Origin: Sinorhizobium fredii
Lineage (GTDB): Bacteria; Pseudomonadota; Alphaproteobacteria; Rhizobiales; Rhizobiaceae
Direction of reading: 5' to 3'
NCBI RefSeq assembly: GCF_002944405.1
Contig: NZ_CP024307.1
Location: 2,562,501-2,626,500, forward strand
DNA length: 64,000 nt
Both the position numbers and the translations under genes were made by a program. Each line of letters begins with the position of its first letter. Within the stretch, counting starts at the first letter, position 1. Positions 9,762-18,568 of the stretch are shown piece after piece. The notes below the pieces were generated by a model that ran no database searches, was not told where the DNA came from, and saw only the letters and a list, made by a program, of their open reading frames with translations.

Positions 9762-11759
9762 GTGTCCGATCGCAACTTCACCGTCATCGAAAACGAATGG
9801 ATCACCCTCAAGGACGGGACCCGGCTGGCGGCGCGCATCTGGATGCCGGAGGGAACCGAGCAGAATCCGGTCCCGGCGGTGCTCGAATACCTGCCCTATC
9901 GCAAGCGCGACGGCACCTGCGCCCGCGACGAATCCACCTATCCGGTCTTCGCCGCGGCCGGCATTGCCGGCGTTCGCGTCGACATCCGCGGCTGCGGCGA
10001 ATCCGAAGGGGTGATCGACGGCGAATATACGCCGCGCGAACTCTCCGACGGCTGCGAAATCATCGAATGGATCGCGACGCAGCCCTGGTCAAACGGCAAG
10101 GTCGGCATGATGGGCATCTCCTGGGGCGGCTTCAACTGCCTGCAGGTGGCCGCTCTGAAACCGCCGGCGCTCAAGGCCGTCATCTCGATCGCCTCGACCG
10201 TCGACCGCTACAATGACGACATCCACTACAAGAACGGCTGCCATCTTTCGGCGCAGCTTTCCTGGGCCGCGACCATGCTCGCCTACCAGTCGCGCTCGCC
10301 CGATCCGGAGCTCGTCGGCGAGCGCTGGAAGGAAATGTGGCTGGAGCGGCTGGAGAACGAGCCCTTCTTCCTGGAGGAATGGCTCGAGCACCAGCGCCGC
10401 GACGATTTTTGGCGCCACGGCTCCATAGCCGAGGATTTCGAAGGCTTCCCGGTACCCGCTCTCGTGATCGCCGGCTGGGCCGACGGCTACCGCAATACGC
10501 CGATCAAGGCGATCGAGGGGCTCGGCGACAGGGCCAAGGCGCTGATCGGACCATGGGTTCACAAATACCCGCATTTCGCCTGGCCGAAGCCGCGGGCGGA
10601 TTTTCACAGCGAGGCGATCCGCTGGTGGAACCGCTGGCTGCGCGATGAGAGAAACGGTGCCGAAAGGTTACCGCAGATCCGCGCCTATATTCTCGATGGC
10701 CCGAAGCCGGCGCTGAGACGCAACGAAGATCCCGGCCGCTGGATTGCCAAGGACGTCTGGAACACCCCCGACGCGCGCAGCTTCACGGTATCGAGCGACG
10801 GCAGCCTCGTGACCGGGGCCGCTGCCAAGAAGGGGATCGGCGACATCTATCTCCGCTCGCCGCTCGATACCGGCACGGCCGCCGGCGAATATTTCACCTT
10901 GAAGCCGGATGCCGAGATGGCCGGCGACCAGCGTATCGACGATGCGGGTTCCCTCACCTTCGATAGCCATCCCCTGCTCGAAGCGGAGGACTACCTCGGA
11001 GAACCGGCCCTCACTCTGGAGGTCGCCTGCAGCGCGGAGACGGCCAATCTTGTCGCCCGTCTCGTCGACATTCATCCGGACGGCACGGCAACCCGCGTCG
11101 CCTTCGGCGTCCTCAACCTGGCCCACCGCAACGGCAACGCAAAGCCGATGCCGATGCAAAAGAACCACAAGACACGCATCACGCTGGTGCTCGATGCCTG
11201 CGGCTATCGCTTTCGCGCGGGTCATCGCATCCGCCTGTCGCTCTCGACATCCTACTGGCCGATGATCCTGCCGCCGCCCACCGATCCCGGCCTGACCATC
11301 GATACCGCGAGCCTCTCGCTGTCGCTGCCGCTCCTCGGCGAGCACCGCGAGATCGTCGTGCCGCAGCCGACCAATCCCAACCCTCTACCCACCTATATCG
11401 AGCATTCGCCGGCGCAAACCCGCCGCAGCGTCGAGCGCGATATGGCCAAGGGTGTAACGCATTATCGGATCTACGAAGACACCGGCCTCGTCGAACACCC
11501 CGATACCGGCAACGCCACGCGTGACATCCGCGACGAGGTTTGGTCGATCGCCCCCAGTGATCCGCATTCGATGACGGGCCTCTCGACCTGGACCTGCATC
11601 GCCAGGCGCGGCGAGCAGTCGCTGAAGACCGTTTCGACCTCCCGGCTCGGCTGCACGGAAAGCGAGTGGGTCACATCGGCCAAGATCGAGGCTTTCGAGG
11701 GCGAAGAGAAGATCTTCGAGAAGATCTTCGAGAAGCGGATTAAGCGGGATTTCATGTAA
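9762..11759 (+). CDS. CocE/NonD family hydrolase (X-Pro dipeptidyl-peptidase S15-like)
   Basis: 665-aa alpha/beta hydrolase with an acyl-esterase/peptidase S15 catalytic domain and a C-terminal beta-sandwich domain (roughly 360-560). A likely triad is Ser120 in GISWGG, Asp241 in GWADGY and His267 in GPWVHKYPH. GTG 9762 is chosen as start because gggaga lies about 9 bases upstream; the frame is open to 9672 but that leader has no clear ribosome site. Members hydrolyse esters, amides or X-Pro peptides. Placed last in the transporter operon, it may cleave the imported compound. No signal peptide is evident, so it is probably cytoplasmic. Confidence 0.88.
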   Translation: MSDRNFTVIENEWITLKDGTRLAARIWMPEGTEQNPVPAVLEYLPYRKRDGTCARDESTYPVFAAAGIAGVRVDIRGCGESEGVIDGEYTPRELSDGCEIIEWIATQPWSNGKVGMMGISWGGFNCLQVAALKPPALKAVISIASTVDRYNDDIHYKNGCHLSAQLSWAATMLAYQSRSPDPELVGERWKEMWLERLENEPFFLEEWLEHQRRDDFWRHGSIAEDFEGFPVPALVIAGWADGYRNTPIKAIEGLGDRAKALIGPWVHKYPHFAWPKPRADFHSEAIRWWNRWLRDERNGAERLPQIRAYILDGPKPALRRNEDPGRWIAKDVWNTPDARSFTVSSDGSLVTGAAAKKGIGDIYLRSPLDTGTAAGEYFTLKPDAEMAGDQRIDDAGSLTFDSHPLLEAEDYLGEPALTLEVACSAETANLVARLVDIHPDGTATRVAFGVLNLAHRNGNAKPMPMQKNHKTRITLVLDACGYRFRAGHRIRLSLSTSYWPMILPPPTDPGLTIDTASLSLSLPLLGEHREIVVPQPTNPNPLPTYIEHSPAQTRRSVERDMAKGVTHYRIYEDTGLVEHPDTGNATRDIRDEVWSIAPSDPHSMTGLSTWTCIARRGEQSLKTVSTSRLGCTESEWVTSAKIEAFEGEEKIFEKIFEKRIKRDFM

Positions 11760-11789
11760 GGGACCGCTGAGCGCATGCGGCCATCATCC

Positions 11790-11934
11790 TGCTGCCGCGA
11801 CTTTCTCCCCGCACGCGAAGAGAAGGGACTCGCAGATCGCTCGACCACCATTCCGCGCCTGTGAAGATGGAAAGTGCGGCGCCCGCGACGGTGTCTCCTC
11901 CCCCGTCGTGACCGGGCTCGGGTGAGGGGCAAAG
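11790..11934. repeat. Degenerate REP-like palindromic DNA
   Basis: The gap between the converging CocE hydrolase and ACT-domain gene contains remnants of the same repeat family seen elsewhere: tctccccgcacgcgaagagaag followed by cctcccccgtcgtgaccggg and a gtgaggggca tail. The stems are imperfect, suggesting a decayed copy that may still act as a transcription barrier between the converging genes. Confidence 0.45.
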
Positions 11935-12348
11935 TCACTGAATTCCGTTGGTCTCGCGGCTCAATTCCTGCAACGCCTCCAGCGCCCGCTCCGCATCCGC
12001 CGCCGGCACGAAGATGTGGTCGTGATAATACGCGGCCACGACATTGGCACTGATGCCGGCCCGAGTGAGTGCCGCTGAAACAGCCGCCGTCAAACCCACC
12101 GCCTCAAGTGCGGAATGAACGCTGAGCGTTATCTGTCGCAGCACCGGGCCGTAGGAAAGTCTGGCCGCATCGGCCTTCGAGCGTTCGAGTATCAGCGTCA
12201 ACCCCTCCACCTCGCGGAAGGTGCCGATCGGTTCAAGGGCAAACCAGAACGCGGCATCGCCCTCGACCGTGCAGTAGACATACTCGCCTTCGCCCAGGAT
12301 CGGGTTCATCCCGCCGAGCAGGTGCCGCAGATCGGTGTCTCCGCTCAT
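11935..12348 (-). CDS. ACT-domain protein
   Basis: 137-aa small protein with two ACT-like halves: an N-terminal DUF2241-like part (GEYVYCTVEGD, about 21-31) and a C-terminal ACT_7-type segment around GISANVVAAYYHDHIFVP (about 99-116). Such proteins usually bind amino acids as a regulatory module. It overlaps the end of the upstream esterase gene by four bases (ATGA), so the two are cotranscribed from right to left. Ligand unknown. Confidence 0.8.
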   Translation of the reverse strand: MSGDTDLRHLLGGMNPILGEGEYVYCTVEGDAAFWFALEPIGTFREVEGLTLILERSKADAARLSYGPVLRQITLSVHSALEAVGLTAAVSAALTRAGISANVVAAYYHDHIFVPAADAERALEALQELSRETNGIQ

Positions 12349-13280
12349 GGTTGCCTCAGAGGGGCCCCAACCAGCCGTGCCACACCACGAACCAGATGGT
12401 CAAACCCTTCGCGGGCGCCTGGACTCATGTGCCGTGCCCGGAGCCAGGCATGGATCATCTGCGGCTCTTCGCGATAGGTGACGTCCACGCCTGCCTGCGC
12501 AAGGCGCACCGCATAGCCTCGCGCATCGTCCCGCAAGGGATCGAAGTGCGCCCCGGTGATATAGGTGGGCGGCAGATCGAACAGTTCGGCCGCTTTCAAC
12601 GGGTAGGCGAACACATCGTCGGCCGGGGCCTTCAGTACCTCGCGATAATAGGCCACGTCGGTCGTCGACAGGCCCGGCGCCTCCGCCATCTCGGCATAGG
12701 AACCGCTAACGAGATCGCCGCCGAGGCCGGGATAGACCAGCGCCTGGCCGATAATGCCGGATAGCCCTCTGGCCCTCGCCTTGAGCACGATGCCCGCAAC
12801 CAGATTGCCGCCGGCGCTGTCGCCGACAGCGACGAGCGGCCGACCATCGGCAAGCAGGCTTTCGAGCACGGCGGAACAGTCATCGAAAGCCGCCGGCCAG
12901 ACATGCTCCGGCGCGAGCCGATAGTCCACCGAAATCAGCTCAGCCCGCACTCCATGCGCAAGCTCGGCACAGATCGCATCATGGCTCTCGAGCGAGCCGA
13001 CGACAAAGCCGCCACCATGGATATAGAGCACGCGCACCGCGGTCGCGACCTCCGCCGGCCGATAGTGCCGGATCGGAATCCGCCTGGCTACAAGCGCATC
13101 GCGCCTTGTCAGCCCCTCCGGCGACGGCGCGTCGAACTCCGCACACAGAGCGTCGTACCATTGTCGCTGTTGTGAGATCGAAGCGGTCACGGCATCGGCC
13201 GGGTAGAACGCCTCACAGCGCTCGTGGAATGCCAGGATTTCGCGCTCCGTCGGCATCGGTCTTGATCGTCTCGAATCCAT
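12345..13280 (-). CDS. Alpha/beta hydrolase, hormone-sensitive lipase family
   Basis: 311-aa esterase of the HSL (GDSAG) family. Seen: HGGG oxyanion motif at about 88-91, nucleophile Ser155 in GDSAGG, a likely Asp247 in HFDPLRDD and His277 in MIHAW. ATG 13280 is preferred because agggag lies just upstream; the frame is open further to 13427 but that would run into the divergent LysR gene. It is cotranscribed with the ACT-domain protein and diverges from the LysR gene at 13401, its likely regulator. Substrate: a short-chain ester or carboxylester, not determinable here. Confidence 0.88.
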   Translation of the reverse strand: MDSRRSRPMPTEREILAFHERCEAFYPADAVTASISQQRQWYDALCAEFDAPSPEGLTRRDALVARRIPIRHYRPAEVATAVRVLYIHGGGFVVGSLESHDAICAELAHGVRAELISVDYRLAPEHVWPAAFDDCSAVLESLLADGRPLVAVGDSAGGNLVAGIVLKARARGLSGIIGQALVYPGLGGDLVSGSYAEMAEAPGLSTTDVAYYREVLKAPADDVFAYPLKAAELFDLPPTYITGAHFDPLRDDARGYAVRLAQAGVDVTYREEPQMIHAWLRARHMSPGAREGFDHLVRGVARLVGAPLRQP

Positions 13281-13400
13281 CCTGCGCTCCCTTGAGCCCA
13301 CCTTAGCACCGGCCTGCCGCCATGCACGACCAGCTGCGCCAAATCGTGGCGCTGCATCGGCCGGCTTGCCATCCGCTTGTCGCCCGGTGTTAATTCGCTC

Positions 13401-14309
13401 ATGGCATTCACACTCAGGCAATTGCAATATTTCGTCGCTGTCGCCGAACAGGGCACGGTCACCCGCGCAGCGCAGAACCTGTCGATCTCGCAGTCATCGA
13501 TCACCGAAGCGATCAAGGAGTTGGAGACAGATCTTGGCGTCGAGCTCTTCGACCGGCATCCGCGCGGCCTGTCGATCACCCATAACGGTCACCAGTTCCT
13601 CCGTCATGCGACGAAGATTCTCGCCGATGTGTCCGATGCGCGGCGCAGCTTCTCCGATAGCCGCGAGGAGCGCGGCGGCAGGCTTAATCTCGGCGTCACC
13701 TCGCTCGTCGCCGGCTACGTGCTCTCCGACCTGCTGGCCCGCTATCGCCGCGCCTGCCCCGGAGTCGAGGTGAGTGCCATCGAGGACAACGGCTCCTATC
13801 TCGAGCACCTGCTGGTCGGCGGCGAGCTGGATGTCGCCGTGATGGTGATCTCCAACCTGCGCGACCGGATGGCGCTGCAGGCGGAAATCCTCGAAACCTC
13901 GCCTTACCGGCTCTGGCTGCCGATCGGCCATCCGCTCGTCAGCGCCGACATCATCTCGGTCGAGGATATCGCCAGGGAGCCGCTGATCATGCTGACGGTC
14001 GACGAAATCGAGGAAAACACCGGCAAGCTGCTGACGGCGCTCGGCGCCCGGCCGCATGTCGCCTTCCGCACCCGCTCGGTCGAGGCGGTCAGAAGCCTGG
14101 TCGCCACCGGCGCCGGCATCGCGCTTTTGCCGGACCTCGTCTATCGCCCCTGGTCGCTCGAAGGAGACCGTATCGAGAGCCGCGACGTTTCCGGCGCCTT
14201 GCCGGTCGTGCAGGTCGGCATGGTGTGGCGCAAAGGGTCAAGCCTGCCGCAATCGGCGCGCGATTTCGTCGGCATCGCCGAAGCCCTTCGCAGTGCCCGT
14301 CCACGGTGA
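13401..14309 (+). CDS. LysR-family transcriptional regulator
   Basis: 302-aa LysR regulator. The N-terminal winged helix-turn-helix (about 4-62, LRQLQYFVAVAEQGTVTRAA then SISQSSITEAIKELE) is followed by a periplasmic-binding-like effector domain (about 90-295). ATG 13401 is chosen over 13377 because MAFTLRQLQYF is the canonical N-terminus. It lies divergent from the esterase gene and just upstream of the polyamine-type ABC operon, so it could control either or both. Confidence 0.9.
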   Translation: MAFTLRQLQYFVAVAEQGTVTRAAQNLSISQSSITEAIKELETDLGVELFDRHPRGLSITHNGHQFLRHATKILADVSDARRSFSDSREERGGRLNLGVTSLVAGYVLSDLLARYRRACPGVEVSAIEDNGSYLEHLLVGGELDVAVMVISNLRDRMALQAEILETSPYRLWLPIGHPLVSADIISVEDIAREPLIMLTVDEIEENTGKLLTALGARPHVAFRTRSVEAVRSLVATGAGIALLPDLVYRPWSLEGDRIESRDVSGALPVVQVGMVWRKGSSLPQSARDFVGIAEALRSARPR

Positions 14310-14430
14310 ATTGATATCGGGAAAACCGATAACGCCATTCTGATTAATGAATTTGCGAATACGGAGAAATAGAGGCACGCTTCATCCCAGGGAACAAGGC
14401 CGCGGACGCGGCATAACTGGGGAGACTTCA

Positions 14431-15591
14431 ATGAAGCAGATGTTGAAATCCTGCACGGCGCTTACCCTTACGCTCGGCCTCGTTGCCCCGGCACTTGCCC
14501 TGGAGCCGCAAAAGGAGCTCGGCCAGGGTGAGGGCGAGCTCTCTATCGTAGCCTGGCCCGGCTATATCGAGCGCGGCGAGACCGACAAGAACTTCGACTG
14601 GGTCACCGAATTCGAGAAGAAGACCGGCTGCAAGGTCAGCGTCAAGACCGCCGCCACTTCCGACGAAATGGTGGCGCTGATGAACGAGGGCGGCTTTGAC
14701 CTCGTCACCGCCTCCGGCGACGCCTCGCTTCGGCTGGTGGCCGGCAAGCGCGTCCAGCCGATCAATACCAGCCTCATTCCGAGCTGGAAGACCATCGACG
14801 AGCGCATGCAGAACGCGCCCTGGCACACGGTCAACGACGTCCATTACGGCACGCCCTATGTCTGGGGCCCGAACGTGCTGATGTACAACACGGAAGCCTT
14901 CAAGGGTCAGCCGCCGAAAAGCTGGAATGTCGTCTTCGAGGAGATGACGCTGCCTGACGGCAAGTCCAACAAGGGCCGCATCCAGGCCTATGACGGTCCG
15001 ATCCACGTCGCCGACGCGGCCAACTACTTGATGGCCCACAAGCCGGAGCTCGGCATCAAGGATCCCTATGAGCTCAATGAGGACCAGTACAAGGCGGCCC
15101 TCGACCTGCTTCGCGTGCAGCGCACGCTAGTCGGCCGCTATTGGCACGATGCGATGATCCAGATAGACGACTTCAAGAACGAAGGCGTGGTCGCGTCCGG
15201 CTCCTGGCCGTTCCAGGTCAACCTGATGCAGGCCGAGAAGCTGCCGATCTCCTCGGTCATTCCGGAAGAAGGAGTAACCGGCTGGGCGGATACGACCATG
15301 CTGCATGCCGAGAGCGAGCATCCGAACTGCGCCTATATGTGGATGGAGCACACGCTCTCGCCGAAGGTCCAGGGCGACGTGTCCGCCTGGTTCGGCGCCA
15401 ACCCCTCCGTTGGCGCCGCCTGCAAGGGCAACGAGCTCCTGACCGACGAGGGCTGCGCCACCAACGGCTACAACGACTTTGAGAAGGTCAAGTTCTGGAA
15501 GACGCCCGTGGCCAGGTGCGCAAGCCAGAGCGAATGCGTGCCCTATCACCGCTGGGTGTCCGACTATATCGGCGTGATCGGCGGCCGGTAA
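14431..15591 (+). CDS. Polyamine-type ABC transporter substrate-binding protein (PotF/PotD-like)
   Basis: 386-aa periplasmic binding protein with a clear Sec signal peptide (MKQMLKSCTALTLTLGL, cleavage near ALA-LE). The mature protein has the SBP_bac_8 pattern of the spermidine/putrescine family, including LSIVAWPGYIERG and FEKKTGCKVSVK. ATG 14431 sits behind gggagactt; the frame is open to 14347 without a good ribosome site. Four or more cysteines in the C-terminal third may form disulfides. ATPase and two permeases follow after a repeat-filled gap. Ligand could be putrescine, another diamine or a betaine-like amine. Confidence 0.88.
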   Translation: MKQMLKSCTALTLTLGLVAPALALEPQKELGQGEGELSIVAWPGYIERGETDKNFDWVTEFEKKTGCKVSVKTAATSDEMVALMNEGGFDLVTASGDASLRLVAGKRVQPINTSLIPSWKTIDERMQNAPWHTVNDVHYGTPYVWGPNVLMYNTEAFKGQPPKSWNVVFEEMTLPDGKSNKGRIQAYDGPIHVADAANYLMAHKPELGIKDPYELNEDQYKAALDLLRVQRTLVGRYWHDAMIQIDDFKNEGVVASGSWPFQVNLMQAEKLPISSVIPEEGVTGWADTTMLHAESEHPNCAYMWMEHTLSPKVQGDVSAWFGANPSVGAACKGNELLTDEGCATNGYNDFEKVKFWKTPVARCASQSECVPYHRWVSDYIGVIGGR

Positions 15592-15601
15592 ACCGCCGCT
15601 T

Positions 15602-15772
15602 TCCCTCCCCCTTGTGGGGAGGGTGGCCCAAAGGGCCGGGAGAGGTTCGTCTCAAAGTCCCCTCCCCAACTCTCCCCACAAGGGGGAGGGAGTCGATCCT
15701 GCATGCCGCACCGACCGCAGGTCCCTTCTCCCCGCTCGCGGGGGAGAAGGTCGCGGCAGCGGGATGAGGGGC
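15602..15772. repeat. Two REP-type palindromes between binding protein and ATPase genes
   Basis: Positions 15602-15621 and 15672-15691 are perfect 20-base inverted arms (tccctcccccttgtggggag and its complement). A second palindrome, ccttctccccgc...gcgggggagaagg at about 15722-15750, ends in the gcagcgggatgagggg tail seen elsewhere. Together they occupy most of the space between the binding-protein stop and the ATPase start. Such stems often stabilise the upstream mRNA end, giving more binding protein than membrane components. Confidence 0.8.
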
Positions 15773-15792
15773 CAGAATCCCGGAGCATTTCC

Positions 15793-16791
15793 ATGACCAC
15801 CGCCGTTCTCTTCGACAATGTTTCCCGCCATTTTGGTGCGGTGCGCGCCGTCGATTGCGTCAACCTCTCGATCGCCGAGGGCGAATTCTTCGCGATGCTC
15901 GGGCCCTCCGGCTCGGGCAAGACGACCTGCCTGAGACTGATGGCCGGCTTCGAGCAGCCGAAGACGGGCCATATCGAGATCTTCGGCGAAACCGCCGAGG
16001 GCGTGCCGCCCTACCGCCGCAGCGTCAATACCGTCTTCCAGGACTATGCCCTCTTCCCGCATCTCTCGATTCTCGACAACGTCGCCTACGGGCTGATGGT
16101 CAAAGGAGTCGGCCGCGAGGAAAGACGCAAAGCCGCGGAAGATGCGCTCGCCATGGTCAAGCTGCCCGGCTACGGCGCGCGCCGGTCCGGTCAGCTTTCC
16201 GGAGGCCAGCGCCAGCGGGTGGCACTCGCCCGCGCCCTCGTCAACAACCCCAAGGTGCTGCTTCTCGACGAGCCGCTCGGCGCGCTCGATCTGAAGCTGC
16301 GCGAGCAGATGCAGGAGGAGTTGAAGAGCCTGCAGAAATCGCTCGGCATCACCTTCGTCTTCGTCACCCACGACCAGGGCGAGGCATTGTCGATGGCCGA
16401 TCGGATCGCCGTCTTCAACGAAGGCCGGATCCAGCAGCTCGGGCGGCCGGAAGAGGTCTACAACCAGCCGAAGACCCGCTTCGTCGCCGATTTCGTCGGC
16501 TCGTCGAACGTGCTCTCTGCCAAGCTCTGCCAGAGGCTCGGTCTGAAATCCTCCTTCGCGAGCCTTCGGCCGGAGTCGGTTGCGCTCGCGCCGGCGGCGG
16601 ACGGCGCCCTCAGCCTCTCCGGCATCGTCGCCGGCCGCAGCTTTCTCGGCGCGACCAACCGGATTGTCGTCGATGTCGACGGCAACCGCATTGCCGTCGC
16701 CAGTCCCGCGGCGCAGAGCGTGCCCGCGATGGGCAGCCCGGTCACGATCAGCTTCGCCGCCCGCGACCTTCACCCGATGGAGGACGCATGA
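15793..16791 (+). CDS. Polyamine-type ABC transporter ATPase (PotA/PotG-like)
   Basis: 332-aa ATPase. Walker A GPSGSGKTT at residues 37-45, signature LSGGQRQRV near 135, Walker B LLLDEPLGALD near 155, H-loop THDQGEAL. A C-terminal TOBE-type domain (about 250-330) is present as in PotA/MalK proteins. Start ATG 15793 is the canonical N-terminus. The stop overlaps the next permease start (ATGA at 16788). Confidence 0.93.
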   Translation: MTTAVLFDNVSRHFGAVRAVDCVNLSIAEGEFFAMLGPSGSGKTTCLRLMAGFEQPKTGHIEIFGETAEGVPPYRRSVNTVFQDYALFPHLSILDNVAYGLMVKGVGREERRKAAEDALAMVKLPGYGARRSGQLSGGQRQRVALARALVNNPKVLLLDEPLGALDLKLREQMQEELKSLQKSLGITFVFVTHDQGEALSMADRIAVFNEGRIQQLGRPEEVYNQPKTRFVADFVGSSNVLSAKLCQRLGLKSSFASLRPESVALAPAADGALSLSGIVAGRSFLGATNRIVVDVDGNRIAVASPAAQSVPAMGSPVTISFAARDLHPMEDA

Positions 16792-17738
16792 CGATTGTTG
16801 CCGAAAGCTTCGTCCTTCCGGAGCGCCGCAGCACAACCGGCCGTCTCTCGGACTTCTTCTGGCGGCACCCGCCTCTGCTCCTGACGGTGCTGCTCGGGCC
16901 GCCTTTGCTGTGGCTCGGCATCGGCTATCTCGGCTCGCTTTTCGCGCTGCTTCTCCAGAGCTTCTTCTCGATCGACGAGTTTTCCGGACTCATCAATTAC
17001 GAGTTCACGCTTGCGACCTACCGGCAGCTGTTCAGCGAAGCCAATCTCGACATCATCCTGCGCACCGTTTCGATGGCGGCACTGGTGACGCTCGTCTCGG
17101 CGTTCATCGCTTTTCCAATCGCCTATTATGCGGCCCGCTACGCGCGCGGCAAATGGAAGGCGCTTTTCTATCTGGCGGTCATGCTGCCGCTCTGGTCGAG
17201 CTATCTCGTAAAGGTCTACGCCTGGAAGCTGATCCTTGCGAAAGAAGGTATCCTCACCTGGTTTTTCGAGAAGCTGAACCTTCTCTGGCTGCTCGATGCC
17301 TGGCTTTCGCTGCCGGTCGTCGGCGGCAATTCGCTGTCGGTCAGTTACACGGGCACCTTCATCGTCTTCGTCTATGTCTGGATGCCTTTCATGATCCTGC
17401 CGATCCAGGCGGCGCTGGAGCGCGTGCCGGCCAACCTAGTCGAAGCCTCGTCCGACCTCGGCGGTACGCCGGCGCAGACTTTCCGCCATGTGCTCTTTCC
17501 GCTGGCACTGCCAGGCATAGTCGCCGGCTCCATCTTCACCTTCTCGCTGACTCTCGGCGACTACATCATCCCGCAGATCGTCGGTTCGTCGCGGCTCTTC
17601 ATCGGCCAGGCGGTCTACGCCCAGCAGGGCACGGCCGGCAACATCCCCCTCGCCGCCGCCTTCACGGTCGTGCCGATCGTCATCATGGGCGCCTATCTCT
17701 GGATGGCCAGACGCATGGGGGCCTTCGATGCGCTCTGA
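16788..17738 (+). CDS. Polyamine-type ABC transporter permease 1 (PotB/PotH-like)
   Basis: 316-aa inner-membrane permease with about six membrane segments and the EAA loop [19 protein letters not shown] (about 220-238) that contacts the ATPase. It is coupled to the ATPase by a four-base overlap and to the second permease by an 11-base overlap. A long periplasmic loop after the first helix ([18 protein letters not shown]) is typical of PotB/PotH. Confidence 0.92.
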   Translation: MTIVAESFVLPERRSTTGRLSDFFWRHPPLLLTVLLGPPLLWLGIGYLGSLFALLLQSFFSIDEFSGLINYEFTLATYRQLFSEANLDIILRTVSMAALVTLVSAFIAFPIAYYAARYARGKWKALFYLAVMLPLWSSYLVKVYAWKLILAKEGILTWFFEKLNLLWLLDAWLSLPVVGGNSLSVSYTGTFIVFVYVWMPFMILPIQAALERVPANLVEASSDLGGTPAQTFRHVLFPLALPGIVAGSIFTFSLTLGDYIIPQIVGSSRLFIGQAVYAQQGTAGNIPLAAAFTVVPIVIMGAYLWMARRMGAFDAL

Positions 17739-18543
17739 GAAGATGAATCGCGCGCCCCTTGGCCTGAAGATTGCCGCAGCCGCCGGCCTTGCCTTCATGC
17801 ACCTGCCGATCCTGTTGATCTTCCTCTATGCCTTCACGACGGAAGAAAAGACCTATCAGTTCCCGCCGCCGGGGCTGACGACGCAATGGTTTGCCGTCGC
17901 CTGGAACCGGCCGGATGTCTGGGCGGCTCTCACCCTCTCCGTCAAGGTCGCCGCGGTCGCCACCGCCGCGGCACTCGTCCTCGGCACCCTTTGCGCCGCC
18001 GCGGTCAGCCAGACGCGCTTCTTCGGCCGCGAAACCGTGTCGCTGCTGGTCATCCTGCCGATCGCGCTTCCCGGCATCATCACCGGCATTGCGCTGCGCT
18101 CGGCCTTCTCGATCGCGGACATCCCGTTCTCGTTCTGGACGATCGTGCTCGGCCACGCCACCTTCTGCATCGTCGTCGTTTACAACAACGCGATCGCCCG
18201 CTTCCGGCGGATTTCCGGCTCGCTGATCGAGGCCTCGATGGATCTCGGCGCCGACGGCTTCCAGACGTTCCGCTACGTGATCCTGCCGAACATCGGCACG
18301 GCGCTGCTTGCCGGCGGCATGCTCGCCTTCGCGCTTTCCTTCGACGAGGTGATCGTGACGACCTTCACCGCCGGCCAGCAATCAACCCTGCCGATCTGGA
18401 TGCTCGAAGAGCTGATCCGCCCGCGCCAGCGGCCGGTGACCAACGTCGTCGCGATGATCGTCGTCATCGTCACCTTCCTGCCGATCCTCGGCGCCTATTA
18501 CCTCACCCGCGACGGCGACCAGATCGCCGGCGCCGGCAAATAA
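17728..18543 (+). CDS. Polyamine-type ABC transporter permease 2 (PotC/PotI-like)
   Basis: 271-aa second permease, six predicted membrane helices, with the EAA loop [19 protein letters not shown] (about 166-184) and the PotC-typical [17 protein letters not shown] segment near 33-49. The start may be 17728 or the second ATG at 17743; both overlap or abut the upstream permease. It completes the importer and is followed 25 bases later by an aldehyde dehydrogenase. Confidence 0.92.
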   Translation: MRSEKMNRAPLGLKIAAAAGLAFMHLPILLIFLYAFTTEEKTYQFPPPGLTTQWFAVAWNRPDVWAALTLSVKVAAVATAAALVLGTLCAAAVSQTRFFGRETVSLLVILPIALPGIITGIALRSAFSIADIPFSFWTIVLGHATFCIVVVYNNAIARFRRISGSLIEASMDLGADGFQTFRYVILPNIGTALLAGGMLAFALSFDEVIVTTFTAGQQSTLPIWMLEELIRPRQRPVTNVVAMIVVIVTFLPILGAYYLTRDGDQIAGAGK

Positions 18544-18568
18544 TATCGAACATAAAGGGAGAACAGAC

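Noticed and set aside
15602..15772. CRISPR array
   Set aside because: The repeats are inverted palindromes, few in number and without regular spacers.
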